64,000 nucleotides of DNA from Muscardinus avellanarius (GCA_963383645.1 OY726559.1:123118721-123182720), one strand, 5' to 3'. Shown: positions 1-12,104, counted from the stretch's first letter. Notes: generated by a model not told the origin, from the letters alone. Translations and numbers: made by a program.

Positions 1-183
1 CAAGGGGCTTTTCTACCTCTGGGCTATACTCCTAGTCCTATTTTATACTTTATTTGGAAACAGAGTCTCAGTAAGTTGCTGAGAGCCTCACTAAGTAGTT
101 GAGGCTGGCTTCAAGCCTGTGCGATCCTCCTGTCTCAGCCTCTCACGCGCTGGGATTACAAGCGTGCGCCACCATGCCTGGCT
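1..183 (-). repeat. B1-dID-like dimeric SINE, type b, cut by window edge
   Basis: Antisense copy reading from the ID-like part (tctgggctatactcc) through the linker (tttatttggaaacag) to the B1 start (gtgcgccaccatgcctggc). The A-tail side lies outside the window. Confidence 0.85.
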
Positions 184-204
184 AATTTTTTTAATTTTTA
201 ATTT

Positions 205-390
205 TTTTTTTTTTTTTTTGCGGGTCTGGGGATGGAACCCAGGGGCATTTGACCTCCGAGGCACACCCCCTGCTCTATTTTTTTATTCTTTATTTTGAAA
301 CAGGGTCTCACTAAGTTGCAGAGGACCGCGATCCTCCAGTCTCAGCCTTCCAAATGCTGGGATTACAAGCATGTGCTACCACGTCCGACT
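205..390 (-). repeat. B1-dID-like SINE, type a
   Basis: Antisense copy with a T-run tail, 'ggggatggaacccaggggca', linker 'attctttattttgaaacagg', and end 'gctaccacgtccgac'. Part of the left half is deleted. Confidence 0.8.
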
Positions 391-580
391 TCACTGAAGT
401 ATTATTAAAACATCATAACGTGGCATTTTGAAATGGGGAATGTATACATATTTTCCTAATTATGTAAGCATTTATCTTTATCTTTACATTTTTCATTTGC
501 CTGCCTATTCATTGGTAGGTTTCTTTCAACCATCTATATATAATATATACACAATATAGTGTTCTATAATTTTGATATCT

Positions 581-788
581 TTTTTTGTGTGGTACTGGGG
601 GTGGAACCTGGAAGGTTTCTACCTCCAGGCTATACTCTCAGACCTATTTTATATTTTATTTGGAAACAGGGTCTCACTAAGTTGCTGAGAGCCTCACTAA
701 GTAGCTGAGGCTGGCTTCGAACCTGTGAAATCCTCCTGTCTCAGCCTCCCAAGCGCTGGATTACAAGCCTGAGCCACCACACCCAGCT
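581..788 (-). repeat. B1-dID-like SINE, type b, with target duplication
   Basis: Full antisense copy flanked by the direct repeat TTTTGATATCT (about 570-580 and 788-798), i.e. a target-site duplication. Confidence 0.88.
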
Positions 789-819
789 TTTGATATCTGT
801 TTTTAAAAGTTAATGTCAG

Positions 820-1135
820 CTGGGCGTGGTGGCACAGGTTTGTAATCCCTGCACTTGGGAGGTGGAGAAAGGAGGATTGGCATAGGTTCGAAGCCAACTG
901 CGCTCGCTTAAGAGACCCTGTTTCCAAATAAAAATATAAAAAATAGCCGGGCGTGGTGGCGCACGCTTGTAATCCCCGCGCTTGGGAGGCAGAGACAGGA
1001 GGATCGCGCAGGTTCGAAGCTAGCCCCGCGCGCTGGCTTAGGAGACCCTGTTTCCAAATAAAAAATGCAAAAATAGGTCTGGGAGTGTAGCCCGGAGGTA
1101 GAAGGGCTTCCAGGAACCCCAGTACCACCAAAAAA

Positions 1136-1189
<54 letters not shown>

Positions 1190-1254
1190 TCTGGGAGTGT
1201 AGCCCGGAGTTAGAAGGCCTTCCAGAAACCCCAGTACCACCAAAAAAATAAAAA
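820..1254 (+). repeat. B1-dID-like SINE, type c, split by a second copy
   Basis: The left half (820-942) and right half (1188-1254) are separated by an inserted SINE. The whole is flanked by a perfect 15-bp duplication AAAAGTTAATGTCAG (805-819 and 1255-1269), which shows the two halves are one element. Confidence 0.92.
943..1187 (+). repeat. Type c SINE nested in another SINE, with (TA)n tail
   Basis: Complete type c copy: gccgggcgtggtggcgcac start, ccgcgcgctggctta hairpin arm, ggcttccaggaacc right end, A-tail 1131-1153, then (TA)n 1154-1187. It sits in the A-rich linker of the outer element. Confidence 0.92.
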
Positions 1255-1396
1255 AAAAGTTAATGTCAGAAATATTTTTTCTTATTATACTTTACAGTCT
1301 TCATATTTAACTTTTAAGGAGATAGACCAAAATGTATTTAATTATTCTCCTATATTTGTTATTCTTTTGTTTGTTTGTTTTGCAATTGTAAGTTTT

Positions 1397-1601
1397 CCTT
1401 TTTTTGTGGTACTGGGGATGGAACCCAGTGGCATTCTACCTTCCAGCTACACCCTCAGTCCTATTTTTTATTCTTTATTTTGAAACAGGGTCTCACTGAG
1501 TTGCAAAGGGCCTCACTAAGTAGCTGAGGCTGTCTGCAAACCATGATCCTCCTGTCTCAGCCTCTTGAATGCTGGGATTACAAGCACGAGCCTGCATACC
1601 C
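1397..1601 (-). repeat. B1-dID-like SINE, type a
   Basis: Antisense copy flanked by GTAAGTTTT direct repeats (about 1387 and 1610). Complete but diverged at its B1 start. Confidence 0.82.
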
Positions 1602-2393
1602 ATTTATAAGTAAGTTTTTTAGTAAGCTTTTTTTACATGTATCCTTTTACTGCTATAAAAACATTTCCTAAGGATACGTTCCCAGAAATGATGTCACTGA
1701 AGAATTTATGGCTTTCAGTAAAAGTGTGGCTTCACAAAGAAAGTTAAGTAGAAGCTAAGACTTGGTCATACCTTATGATTCCTTGTGTGGACATTTAATT
1801 GGTTCTAAAGGCAAAGATGTTATCCTAGCTGTTGGGAAGCTTCCCTGGTAACTGACGCCTGTGCCTGTTGGCTTCCCTTTCCCATGATGCCTTTCATCCT
1901 GTGAGATTCTCTCTGTCGGCCAGCGAGGCCTCGCTCTGGATGTGTAACTCTTTCTTCTGTCTGGCTCACTGAAGAGCACATCATCTTTGCTTCTTCCCAT
2001 TTCATGCCTTGCACAAAACAACAGAGCAAAGGAGCGCATAACTCAGTACTTGCACTGCTTTAAAAAGTAATCATTTAAAAAGGAATAATTCTAAAATGAA
2101 CCGCATACTCTTGACCGCTTTAAGCACAATGTACTGAGCATTTACTAACTGAACACCATTTAAGTTATAAAAATGGTGATTTAGTTTTTATTCATAGAAT
2201 AAGGATAACGAGCCTCAGTTTGGTGCTGCATGTTCAGGCCAAGAGCTGAGACCAGAGACGCGGGGATGGGGAAGGGAGTGGGCCGGTCCTTCAGCACGTC
2301 CTGCGGTGGCCTAGCTCCTCTAGGCCAGAGCGAGTCGGCCCCTCAGGAAAGTCGTGCTCGTGCCTTCTCAGTTTCCTCTGGCTTGTCAGCAAC

Positions 2394-2426
2394 CATACAT
2401 TTATTTATTTATTTATTTATTTATTT

Positions 2427-2457
<31 letters not shown>

Positions 2458-2659
2458 TTGGTACTGGGGGTGGAACCCAGGGGCTCCCTACCTCCAGGCT
2501 ACACTTCCAGACCTATTTTATACTTTATTTTGAAACAGGGTCTCACTAAGTTGCTGAGAGCCTCACTAAGTAGCTGAGGCTGGCTTCGAACCTGTGAGAT
2601 CCTCCTGTCTCAGCCTCCCAAGCGTGGGGATTACAAGAGTGCGCCACCACGCCCGGCTA
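2394..2659 (-). repeat. B1-dID-like SINE, type b, with (TTTA)n tail
   Basis: Antisense copy whose tail has expanded to (TTTA)n at 2400-2457. The direct repeat TCAGCAAC (2386-2393, 2660-2667) brackets tail plus element, so the microsatellite belongs to the insertion. Confidence 0.88.
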
Positions 2660-2866
2660 TCAGCAACATTTAAAACATGATCTGGTCTCTACAGCTCTAA
2701 TAGAAAGACCTCATCTCCTTGTCAGCTTCAATTTGTTTTTCATATCTTAATAAAAAGTGTCCCGGGGTGGGGGAATCTGATAACAGATTGTAACTGTGGC
2801 CATGTTTTCCGTCTCTTCTGTCCCAGCATAGGCCCTTAAACACAGGGATATGGAACCCTTGGAGCT

Positions 2867-3053
2867 TTTTTGGTGGTACCAGGGATGGAACCAAAGGGCC
2901 TTGTACCTCCGGGCTACACTCCCAGACCTATTTTATATTTTATTTGGAAACAGAGTCTCTTAAACCAGCTGAGGCTGGTTTTGAACCTGCGCGATCCTCC
3001 TGACTCAGCCTCCCAAGTGTGGGGATTACAAGCGTGTGCCACCATGGTTGGCT
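2867..3053 (-). repeat. B1-dID-like SINE, b/c intermediate
   Basis: Antisense copy with a short left half (cttaaaccagctgaggctgg) and direct repeats TTGGAGCT (2859-2866, 3055-3062). Confidence 0.82.
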
Positions 3054-3146
3054 TTTGGAGCTGTGAGTGTCTATGGAAGGCTGAAGGCCCTGTACTTTGT
3101 GAGGCCCACAGAATGGCCTGATTTTTTCATAAAATCTCCTTTCTGG

Positions 3147-3200
3147 GGATTGAACCAGGGCCTGTGCATGCTACTGAGCTACACTCCAACTCAGAAAATC
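3147..3200 (-). repeat. Solo ID-like tRNA-derived fragment
   Basis: Antisense text ggggattgaaccagggcc, then tgagctacactcc. This resembles a full-length ID monomer rather than the shortened ID half of the dimer. Decayed. Confidence 0.5.
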
Positions 3201-3438
3201 TTTTTTAATGATTTATATTTTGTTAAATAACATCAGGCCTCTATAAAGAATCTGTAAAAAATAGTTTGAAAGGAAATCAATAGTAGAAAATACTCTGTTT
3301 CTTAAGCCATATCATTGACCAGTGATAGAACAAATTTGTTAAGGAATTGGTGGTTCTGAATTATTATTTTTATTATTACTTTTGTGATACTGTGGATTGA
3401 ATCCATAGGCATTCTACCTCCAAGCTTTGTCTGCAGCC

Positions 3439-3439
<1 letters not shown>

Positions 3440-3477
<38 letters not shown>

Positions 3478-3690
3478 TTTTGCGGTACCAGGGATGGAAC
3501 CCAGGGGCATTGTACCTATGAGCTACAACCCCAGCCCTATTTTTTAGTCTTTTTAAAAAAATTTCGAAACAGGGCCTCACTGAATTGCGAAGGGCCTCGC
3601 ATAAGAGCTGAGGTTGTCCGCAAACTGCATTCCTCCGGTCTTCACCTCCCAAATGCTGGGATTACAAGTGTGTGCCACCACGCCCGGGCT
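3440..3690 (-). repeat. Type a SINE with (TTTA)n tail, nested
   Basis: Antisense copy inserted in the host linker. Its tail is (TTTA)n 3440-3479 and it ends gtgccaccacgcccggg. Confidence 0.82.
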
Positions 3691-3722
3691 TTAATTTTTT
3701 ATTTTGAAACAGGGTCTCTTTA

Positions 3723-3915
3723 TTTTTTATTTTTTGGTGGTATTGGGGTTCCTAGAAGCCCTTCTACCTCTGGGCTACACTCCCAGACCCATTCTAAATT
3801 TTTTTATTTGGGAACAGGGTCTCTTAAACCAGCGTGGCTGGCTTCGAACCTGCGCGATCCTCCTGTCTCTGCCTCCTAAACACGGGGATTACAAGCGTGC
3901 GCCACCACGCCCGAC
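3723..3915 (-). repeat. Type c SINE nested, perfect 18-bp target duplication
   Basis: Antisense type c copy flanked by TGAAACAGGGTCTCTTTA at 3705-3722 and 3916-3933. The target is the host SINE. Confidence 0.93.
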
Positions 3916-4457
3916 TGAAACAGGGTCTCTTTAGACTGCTGAGGGTTTTGCTGAATTACTGAGGTGGACCCTGAACCTTCGATCTTCCTGTCTCAGCTTC
4001 CGGAATGCTAGGACTACAGGCATGCTCCACCATGCCCAGCTCTGAAGATTATTTTTAAACCCAGGTTAAAAAATGATCATAGAGCAAGTTGTAGAGCGTT
4101 GCATTCAATTCAGGGAGTAATGGGTCGACCTGCGTCATCCAGAGCGGTGACAGTGCAGGCCTAGCTGTCGGAAGTCTCTGACGGAGCCTGTGGTGCTTAG
4201 AGACTCAGAGGCTCTGAGCACTGACTCCGGCAGAGGCTGATGGTGCCTTGTTTCTGGCATTTGCACGCAGGTATTTCAATATTAACAAAATACTTTGGTT
4301 ATGAAGTTGTATTGATTTGGGGATGTTTGTACAATGAGGTCTCTAAAATAGCTATAAATGTCTTTTGGTGTGATATTACTGAACAATCTACAAATTTTAA
4401 TCAAAACAACAACAAAAATAGTGTGATTCTCACCAGCTATGTTACACTATCTTGGCT

Positions 4458-4756
4458 GTCTTTCTTTCTTTTGTTTGTTTGTTCTTTCTTTTCTTTTCTT
4501 TTCTTTTCTTCCCTCCCTCCCTCCCTTCCTCCCTCCCTTTCTTTCTTTTTCTTTTATGCAGTACTGGGGATGAAACCCAGGGGTATTCTACCTCCAAGCT
4601 ACACCCCAGCCCTCTTTTTTATTCTTTATTTTGAAACAGGGTCTCAGTCATTGCAAAGAGCCTCACTAAGTAGCTGAGGCTGTCTGTGAGCCGCGATCCT
4701 TCTTTCTCAGCCTCCTGAATGCTGGGATTTCAAGCGTGTGCCACCACATCCAGCTG
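4458..4756 (-). repeat. Type a SINE with expanded pyrimidine tail
   Basis: Antisense copy (about 4553-4754) preceded by a long CT-rich tail (4458-4552: CTTT, then CCCTCC blocks). The 7-bp CTTGGCT is repeated at 4451-4457 and 4757-4763. Confidence 0.82.
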
Positions 4757-4763
4757 CTTGGCT

Positions 4764-5090
<327 letters not shown>

Positions 5091-5610
5091 CTTGGCTATA
5101 TTTCTGGAGCAAAAAATTCCAGGATTCTCTGTCAGATACCACTGTAATAAAAACAAAACAAATAAAACAAAGAAAAACTTTTATTTACCCCTTCAGTGAC
5201 CATTGGCCAGAAATAGCACGGCTATAGAACTCCTGGGAAGCACCTGTGTGGAAGAGGGTCTAGACCAGTGTCTCCTCATTTCTCCTGCAGTGCCCCGGGC
5301 AGTGGCATTCGAGCGAAGCTTCGAGTGTAGTCGGTTGCTGCCCGAGCGTCCAGGTGCCTGGCTCTGCTGGCTCGCGGTGGTCACGCCAGCTGGTCCCACC
5401 CTGGGCTCCCTTTTCTCCCAGCTTTCCTTCCTTCTGCTCTTTCCAGGGGCAGCAGGTCATGTTTCTTTGCTTGAGTGTAGAAAGGCAGCCCTTCTTTTCT
5501 AGCCAAACAGTGCTCTGTTCCATTTGACTTAACAGGTGATGGTGCCATTGCTGGCTCCTACGCCTCCTGAAGTGTGTATTTGCGGTTTGTCCTGTGGTCC
5601 CTGTGTGGAG

Positions 5611-5810
5611 AGCAGAGGGGGTTGGAATCCAGTCTGGGTCACAGCCTTGGCTCTGTTGCTTATAAACTCTGCCATCTGAAGTGGTTTAGTGTTTCGGCTT
5701 CAGGATTTTATTTTCCACTTATGAATGATAGTAATACCTCCTTGACTAGTCATCTCTTTGCATTTTTTAGAAGTGGCTAGTACAGTTCCTGTTCTGCAGT
5801 AAGTACAAAA
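5611..5810 (+). repeat. MIR (ancient tRNA-derived SINE)
   Basis: MIR-like order: ttggaatccagtctggg, tggctctgttgcttataa, then gatagtaatacctccttg. Strongly diverged. Confidence 0.6.
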
Positions 5811-8380
5811 CACAGTCAGCTTTTTCTGGATTCCCTTCTCCCCGTGAGCACACTTTCACACACACTAGGTTTTAATCTCTTGGCTAGGAGTCACATAGGG
5901 AACTGTTATGAATGTGTGAAGCTTTGAAAAGCTCCGATTCTAAATCTCCCGCAAAGTCATTTCCCTTGCCTGGAGTCTACAGAGGCCACGTTCATCTCTA
6001 ATGGCCGTTTACTTCTATTCTGAAGTTTATGTATTTTCCTCTCCTTCTTTGTCTTGATACAATTGAGCTCTACCGTAATGGAGTGAAATTTTGAAACCTC
6101 ACGTGGCTTTTGGTCTCTGGAAAACTCCAAGTGCTCCTAGGTGATATGGCAAGGTGTAATCTGATTGGATTTGTGTAGCACAGTCCACTTAAGCAGCAGC
6201 CCCTGCCACAGATAACAGCCTGTTGGTGTAGAATGTACCATAAAAACCTGGCTTCTTGGCAGGAGCATGCCGACAGCAGCGCAAGCACAGACAGGTATCC
6301 TGGAGGAGCAAGTGTGGGAAGAGGACCCGTGTATCAGCAAAACAATGAGGAACGTGTTAGAGTAAAACAGGAAGCGGATCAGATCACAGGGGTGGCTCTG
6401 AAGATGCTGGCAGGCAGCTGCGGAGGCCCCAGCAGGTCTGCAGCACCCACAGTCCTCCTCAAGAGAGGGGCAGGGCAGCCAGCACCTTTCCCATGGCTGT
6501 CAAGACAGGAGATTTTCATGAGCTCTCTTGTTGGGTGGGAAGAGCCAGAGCTTCCTTCGCTGCCTGGACGGGGCATTGACATTTCAGCCGTGCTTGTCGG
6601 TGTCGGCTTCTTAGATTCTTGATAGGCTGAGTCTTGTTCTCTGCCATGTGCTTCCCCATGGGATGTGCATGTCCTAGAGAAAGGAAAGAGACTTTGTTGT
6701 CATTACATTGATTGAAATGAGTGACAGACACCTTTTCTGAGTGGAGGACAGCTTAATTTCTCAGAGGCTTTGGGTCCTCAGGTGGCAGCCATTGTCTGAG
6801 TCCCAGGAGCTCTGTGAGAACAGAATGTTTTCTTATTTGGAAATCACAAGTGAAGAATAAACTGCTTTAGAATTCTGACATCTCCAGGCGTCCACTGTAT
6901 TGTATTTGTAGCCAGCCAGACAGGTGCTCCTAATATCCTGATCCTTATATTAAAAATATAATCTGATCTCCATCCTTCTTTGAGTGGTTGGCAGCTTAGT
7001 ATGGAGATAAGCTAAAGGATTGCAATAGGTAGAATGCAAGAAGGTGGAGTGCGGAGCTCGGCAGCGTGCACAGGGCAGACTTCCTAGAGGAGGTCATTGC
7101 ATCTGAGTCTTCAAAGGGTTGGGGAAGGCAGAGCTCACCCGTGCAGAGGGAATGAGGGCCTACCTGGGCCCGTGACGGGAAGGGTCTAGGATGTTACAGA
7201 ACTCACTTTTGGGTTTCAAGAGACAAGGATGAGAGGACAAAGGTGCTGCCAAATGAACTTGGGTGCTAAGGCAGCAGGTGGTACCATTCACAAAAGCACT
7301 GGAGGAAGAAAAGCATAAAGCAAAGGAAGGAACGTGATGAATCCATTTACAACTTAAAGGCTCCTGGGTCCGGGTCCCTGTGGGAACGTCCAGATGTATC
7401 TGGCGGGTCACTGGATGTGCTAGTGCAGGAATGAACTCAGAGAAGGGTCAAAAGAAAAGCTTTGGGAGTCATCTTTGTAGAACTAATTGCTGGAAAAAAA
7501 CTCAGTGAGCTTGCCAAAGGAGAGTAAAGAATGCAGAGCTGCATTCTTGGGGATCATCTTAGCTTTTGGAAAGAGGGCGATGAAAGCCAGAGAAAACCCT
7601 CACAGAAAAAGTGGCCTGAGGGAAGGAGGCAGCGCGCACTGTCTGCGCCACGAGGAGAGTCCTGAGGAGGCAGGCGGGGAGGGACATTCAAGGAGTAGGA
7701 AGGCCCGGCTGCTGGCTCGAAGGTCAGGTTGACCTTGTCTTAGGGAAGGGCAAAAGCCATACTGCAGGAGAGTAAGGAGCCAATGGCTGCTATGAAGTAG
7801 AGGCACTGAACAGAAATTCTGTTCTCAAAAATTTGGTCAAGCTTAGAGGTTTGCCAAGATTCAAGGAAACGCAGAAGAACACAATGGAAGAAAGAAAAGA
7901 TAACTGGAGTGAAGACTTGGCGCAGTGGCAGGGGCCAGCCATTTCTCCTCTCTGCAAAGTGGCTTTGCGTGGAGGGAAGGTCAGGCAGGCAGAGAAGAGT
8001 CAGAGGGGGCAGCCAGGCATTCGCGTGTGGCCTAGGGGTGTCTCCCAGGAGGAGCCAGCCCTGAGCACCCAGGGGCCAGGACAAGGACGTTGACATAAAC
8101 GGAGGCCCGAGCCTTTGGCGGGCACGCTGGGTCTAGGTGATGCGCTTCCCGCTGGCACCTGGCGCCCCATCTGTGACTTCCTCGTTAAGGTCTTGGCAGT
8201 GAAGCAGGAAATGTGAATCTCCTGCGCCACTCAGATGGGCAGATGAGAGGCACAGAGGCATCCCGAGGCTGGGAGTGTGGAGGGATGTTTGGCAGAACAG
8301 ACACGGCAGTTGCAAAGCTGTACCGTGACCTCCCTCAAAGCAATGGTAGGTAGCAGTTAACTCTGTTTTCCTTTTTCTCC

Positions 8381-8803
8381 ATTTTTTTTTTTTTTTTTTT
8401 TTGGTGCTGAAGATGGAACCCAGGGTCTTTCTACCTCCTAGCTACACCCCCAGCCCTATTTTTTTTTTTTTTTGTGGTACTGGGGTTCCTGGAAACCCTT
8501 CTACCTCAGGGATACACTCACAGACCTATTTTATACTTTTTATTTGGAAATAGGGTCTCTTAAGCCAGCACGGCTGGCTTTGAACCCACACGATCCTCCT
8601 GTCTCTGCCTCCCATGCTCGGGGATTACAAGCGTGCACCATCACGCCCGGCCCCAGCCCTATTTTTATTCTTTATTTTGAAATAGGGACTCGCTAAGTTG
8701 CAGAGGGCCTCACTAAATAGCTGAGGCTGGTCATGAACCTGCGATCCTCCTATCTCAGCCTCCCAATTACCGGGATTTCAAGTGTGTGCCACCACACTCG
8801 GCT
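8381..8803 (-). repeat. Type a SINE split by a type c SINE
   Basis: Antisense host halves at 8381-8463 and 8651-8803. They resume across the insertion with the 16-bp duplication CCCCAGCCCTATTTTT. Confidence 0.88.
8464..8650 (-). repeat. Type c SINE nested in a SINE linker
   Basis: Antisense type c copy (ttaagccagcacggctggc hairpin) bracketed by CCCCAGCCCTATTTTT at 8448-8463 and 8651-8666. Confidence 0.92.
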
Positions 8804-8947
8804 CTATTTTATTTTTTATTTAGAAACGGGGTCTTGCTGAGTTGCTGAGAACCTGCCTAATTTGCTGAGGCTGACCTTAAAACTGTGATCCTCCTGTCTC
8901 AGCCTCCCAAGTACTGTGATTATAGGTGTGTACCAACATACCCAGCT
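8804..8947 (-). repeat. Decayed SINE, B1 half only
   Basis: Antisense left half (atttagaaacggggtcttgc ... caacatacccagct) abutting the preceding element. No ID half. Confidence 0.75.
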
Positions 8948-9150
8948 GAGCCAAATCTGAGAGTAAGACAGGAATCCAAGGGAATGATGGTCTCTATGTG
9001 GAGAGGGAGTGGCGCAGGTCTAGGCAGCTGGGGTCTGGGGAGTGGGCGCGGCAGGTGAGGTGGCGCTCACCTGTGGCTGTGTGGAGGGAGAGGCAGGTCC
9101 ACCTGACAGGGGCCCACTCCAACTCCCCTCTTCTTGTTCTCTTTCTATAG

Positions 9151-9363
9151 GAGCTCCTCCAAGCAAAACGGGATCTTCAAGAGCTGCTGATTGCCAAAGA
9201 GGAGCAGGAGGACCTGCTGAGGAAGCGGGAGCGTGAACTCACCGCCCTCAAGGGTGCCCTGAAGGAGGAGGTTTCCAGCCATGACCAGGAGATGGACAAG
9301 CTGAAGGAGCAGTACGACGCGGAGCTGCAGGCCCTGCGGGAGAGCGTGGAGGAGGCGACCAAG
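9151..9363 (+). CDS. CGNL1: CGNL1 internal coding exon A (coiled-coil rod), 71 codons
   Basis: Encodes part of paracingulin, a cytoplasmic plaque protein of tight and adherens junctions that links junctions to actin, microtubules and Rho-family regulators (family knowledge). The 213-bp exon follows a pyrimidine tract ending in ctttctatag and is open in phase 0 at both ends. It reads [13 protein letters not shown]..., then [18 protein letters not shown], then [15 protein letters not shown], ending EEATK. Leucine heptads and alternating Glu/Lys-Arg runs mark it as coiled coil. The [13 protein letters not shown] stretch is shared with cingulin (CGN), but the following [18 protein letters not shown] segment matches my recollection of CGNL1. 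The exon must end at AAG|GCGAGT, a GC donor: the next downstream GT would break the frame into exon B. From family knowledge this is an early-to-middle part of the rod. Confidence 0.92.
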
Positions 9364-9369
9364 GCGAGT
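9364..9369 (+). promoter_or_regulatory. CGNL1: Non-canonical GC splice donor of the 49.5-kb intron
   Basis: The exon A boundary reads AAG|GCGAGT. Apart from C at intron position 2 it matches the U1 consensus closely, as GC donors usually do. Only this site joins exon A in frame to exon B, whose acceptor is aacag. The next GT (gcga|gt) would shift the frame and give an early stop. Confidence 0.85.
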
Positions 9370-9889
9370 CTGCGGCAGAGCGTGCCAGGATGGGGCCGGG
9401 GAGGCGGGCTGGGGGATCCACGAGACCGGAAGGCCGCCCCACACCGACGCCAGTTGTTTCCTTTCTGATTAATTATGGGGTAAAACTCAGCTTTGCCAGA
9501 TCGCGGACACCAGGCGTGTTCACCGGGAGCAAGCTAGTGGTTCTGCCGGTGCCTTTGAAGTCTGTGAACGTGACATCCTTAAGGGCGGTGGTTAGAGGCT
9601 ATTGCGGGAGGCGCGGCTTCGAGGCCCTGAACGGATGCTCGCGCTCTGCGTCCCTCGCACAGTGGGATCTGAGCTCCTCTGTGGACCTGACCGTCGAGGC
9701 CTTGGGCTTGGGTCACTTTGCTGTTGGTGGAATTGCAGACAAGGCCCAGGTCTCTGGAGTCCTTCAACCCCGCTCAGCCCGTTCCTTTGGACTCCATGCG
9801 GCCTTCTTTTTGTTAGACATTTCAGGTTCTTTTTCTCTGCAAAGATAAAACATAGTTAATTGGCTAAATTGTCCAAAACCTTCCAAGAT

Positions 9890-10080
9890 TTTTTTTTTTT
9901 TTTTCGATACTGAGGGTTGAACCCAGGGGCATTCTACCTCTAAGCTACACACCAACCCTTTTTTTATTCTTTATTTTGAAACAGGGTCTCACTAAGTAGC
10001 TAAGGCTGGCTGTGAACCACGATCCTCCTGTCTCAGCCTCCCAGGTACTGGGATTGCAAGCGTGCGCCACCACACCTGGC
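9890..10080 (-). repeat. B1-dID-like SINE, type a
   Basis: Antisense copy with a T-tail, starting about 530 bp downstream of exon A. Ends gccaccacacctggct. Confidence 0.85.
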
Positions 10081-11758
10081 TAAGAAAAATGTTCTCTTAA
10101 CTGCATTCTTGTCTCTTACAAGTAGATTCTAAATCATAAGAGTGTCTTGGTGCAAGTCTAGTGTCTACTGTTAAAGGGAAAATGCTGTGAAAAACCATGC
10201 CGTCTTTAAGGAAAGGGGAATTTCAGGGGAAAAGATTTTCAGCATCTCTGTAACACATAAGTTAAAAATGCGGCAGGAGGAACTCTTGGTGCTGTTTACT
10301 CGGAGGATCACAGAGACCGCTAAGAGCTGGGAGGCTCCCGCTTGCCTAAGCCGCATGGTGATTCACAGATTTTCAATTATGCCATGTTAATGACAAGAAG
10401 TAAAAAATGGGTTTGTTTGCTATAACAATAAAAAGCCTGGGAAATAGTCTCGTTGGGGTTATTATAACTGTTACAGTTTTAAAAATCCTGTTGTTAACTT
10501 GCCTGTCTTAGCTTTTTTTTTTGAGATTTAATTTAATTTGAGGGAAAAGAAACCCACAAAGCCGATTAAAGAGTCGTTTCTTGAAGGGGACATGTCTGGG
10601 GTGTTTTGCATCTCACTGGAACGGCCGAGTGTCCTTGATATTGACCTTCATGGCCACTGCTTCATCAGATGCATGCCAATAGGTCCCTGAGTAAAAGGAT
10701 TCCTCTTTGGATGTGACATTTCTTCATGACCCTTTGAGCCTGCCTCAAGGTTGGTGTTTATACAATCTATTCTGAGTGGCTTGTTCAAGGTAGTTGAGAA
10801 CAGCATTTGCGCAGGTGTTTGTAGCTATTTGACTGTAAGCGTCAAAGTTGGGGCACACGGGGGTGGAAGATGTTTTACTGGAAGCTGCTAGGAGGTAAAG
10901 GGAATCTTTGTTGTATGGAATTGAGACCCCGGGAAAAACTTAGGCTATGGTATTTTGACCCTTTTAAAGGGTCTGCACTGCATTGGACCACATCAATATG
11001 CAAATGAAACAGCAGCTGGGTTAGTTCTGATGTGTGTCATGGGCAGAGGTCAGCCTAGGTTTTGTGAGCAAGGCAGATGCATCTTAGCACCCAGAGTGTG
11101 CTCACAAGGTCATTTCTCGGCTGCTGCCAGCATCTTTCCCTTAAAGCACATCTGATCTTGTCAGTCCTTGCTTAAATAACTTGCCTGGCTCTCCATTGGC
11201 CCAGATGTAAGTTCAGCGTGTTAGCATGGTAGGCAGTGGGCTTTCCGTAGAAGACTCTCTTCTTATTTAGTCCTCTCCTTTCTTTGCACGTGTGGAGTGA
11301 CAGGCGCCTACTTTCCCCCTGGCCAACCTCTGCTCATCCTGCTAACCCTCCCAGGATGTCCTCTCCCCTGCGAAGGTGCCGCAGACCCCTGCGCTCCCCT
11401 CAGCGTAGCGCACTGCTCCTTGCTTAGGGTCTTCCTGAACCCCGGCCACCTCAGGGTGTGTCCTACCTCGCTGTGCGGTCTGGTGTCTGCCTCCCCCGTT
11501 AGGCTCAGTCTTCAGCACAGTGGTACTTCTATCTGTTTTCCTCTTTGGGGAAAGGAATGACCAACTGAAGTGGCTCCGGGGCCAGACGAGGAGCATCTTC
11601 GTTCAGAGTGAAGCTCTGAGTGTCGAGGGGACCGTCGGTTGGTGGATACTCTGGCAAGTCGGAGAGCGTGTGCTCTGCTGTTAGGGTCAGTTACTTCTCT
11701 GCTGCAGCTCAAAGTTTCCTGTGAAAGAATATTGAGCCCATTTTTGCCAGATCGTCCA

Positions 11759-11759
11759 G

Positions 11760-11792
<33 letters not shown>

Positions 11793-11989
11793 AAGTCAAA
11801 GCCAGTGTGTGGTGGCACATACTTGTAATCCTAGTACTTGGGAGGCTGAGAGAGGAGGACAGCAGGTTCTTGGCCAGCCTCAGCTACTTAGTGAGGCTCT
11901 CAGCAACTTAGTGAGACCCTGTTTCAAAATAAAGAATAAAAAGTAGGGCTGGGGGGTGTAGCTCAGAGGTAGAATGTCTCTTTGTTCAA

Positions 11990-12061
<72 letters not shown>
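11759..12061 (+). repeat. Type a SINE with (AC)n(TA)n tail, plus adjacent poly-T
   Basis: A poly-T run (11759-11786) precedes a + strand copy (about 11800-11999). The tail has become (AC)n 12000-12028 and (TA)n 12029-12061. Confidence 0.82.
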
Positions 12062-12063
<2 letters not shown>

Positions 12064-12104
12064 GGATGTTGACGTGAGAGCTACTGACTTTTAAGCATTA
12101 AAAA

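Larger units (their letters stand above)
3380..4041 (-). repeat. Old SINE split by two later SINE insertions
   Basis: Remnants of one antisense host lie at 3380-3439, about 3691-3722 and 3916-4041. They are separated by a copy at 3440-3690 and a type c copy at 3723-3915. Confidence 0.8.

Noticed and set aside
697..1243. Recurrent open frames with shared peptide wording (LPPGYTPRPI, ETGS, SAGITSV) in many places
   Set aside because: These are antisense translations of the dimeric SINE. The similarity follows from the repeat's DNA, not from a protein family.
3147..3200. tRNA-like A/B box sequences as tRNA genes
   Set aside because: The boxes belong to ID-type SINE units. No complete cloverleaf or anticodon arm is present.
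6233..6622. 129-codon + strand frame upstream of exon A, tested as the preceding CGNL1 exon
   Set aside because: No heptad pattern and no match to the expected upstream rod sequence.
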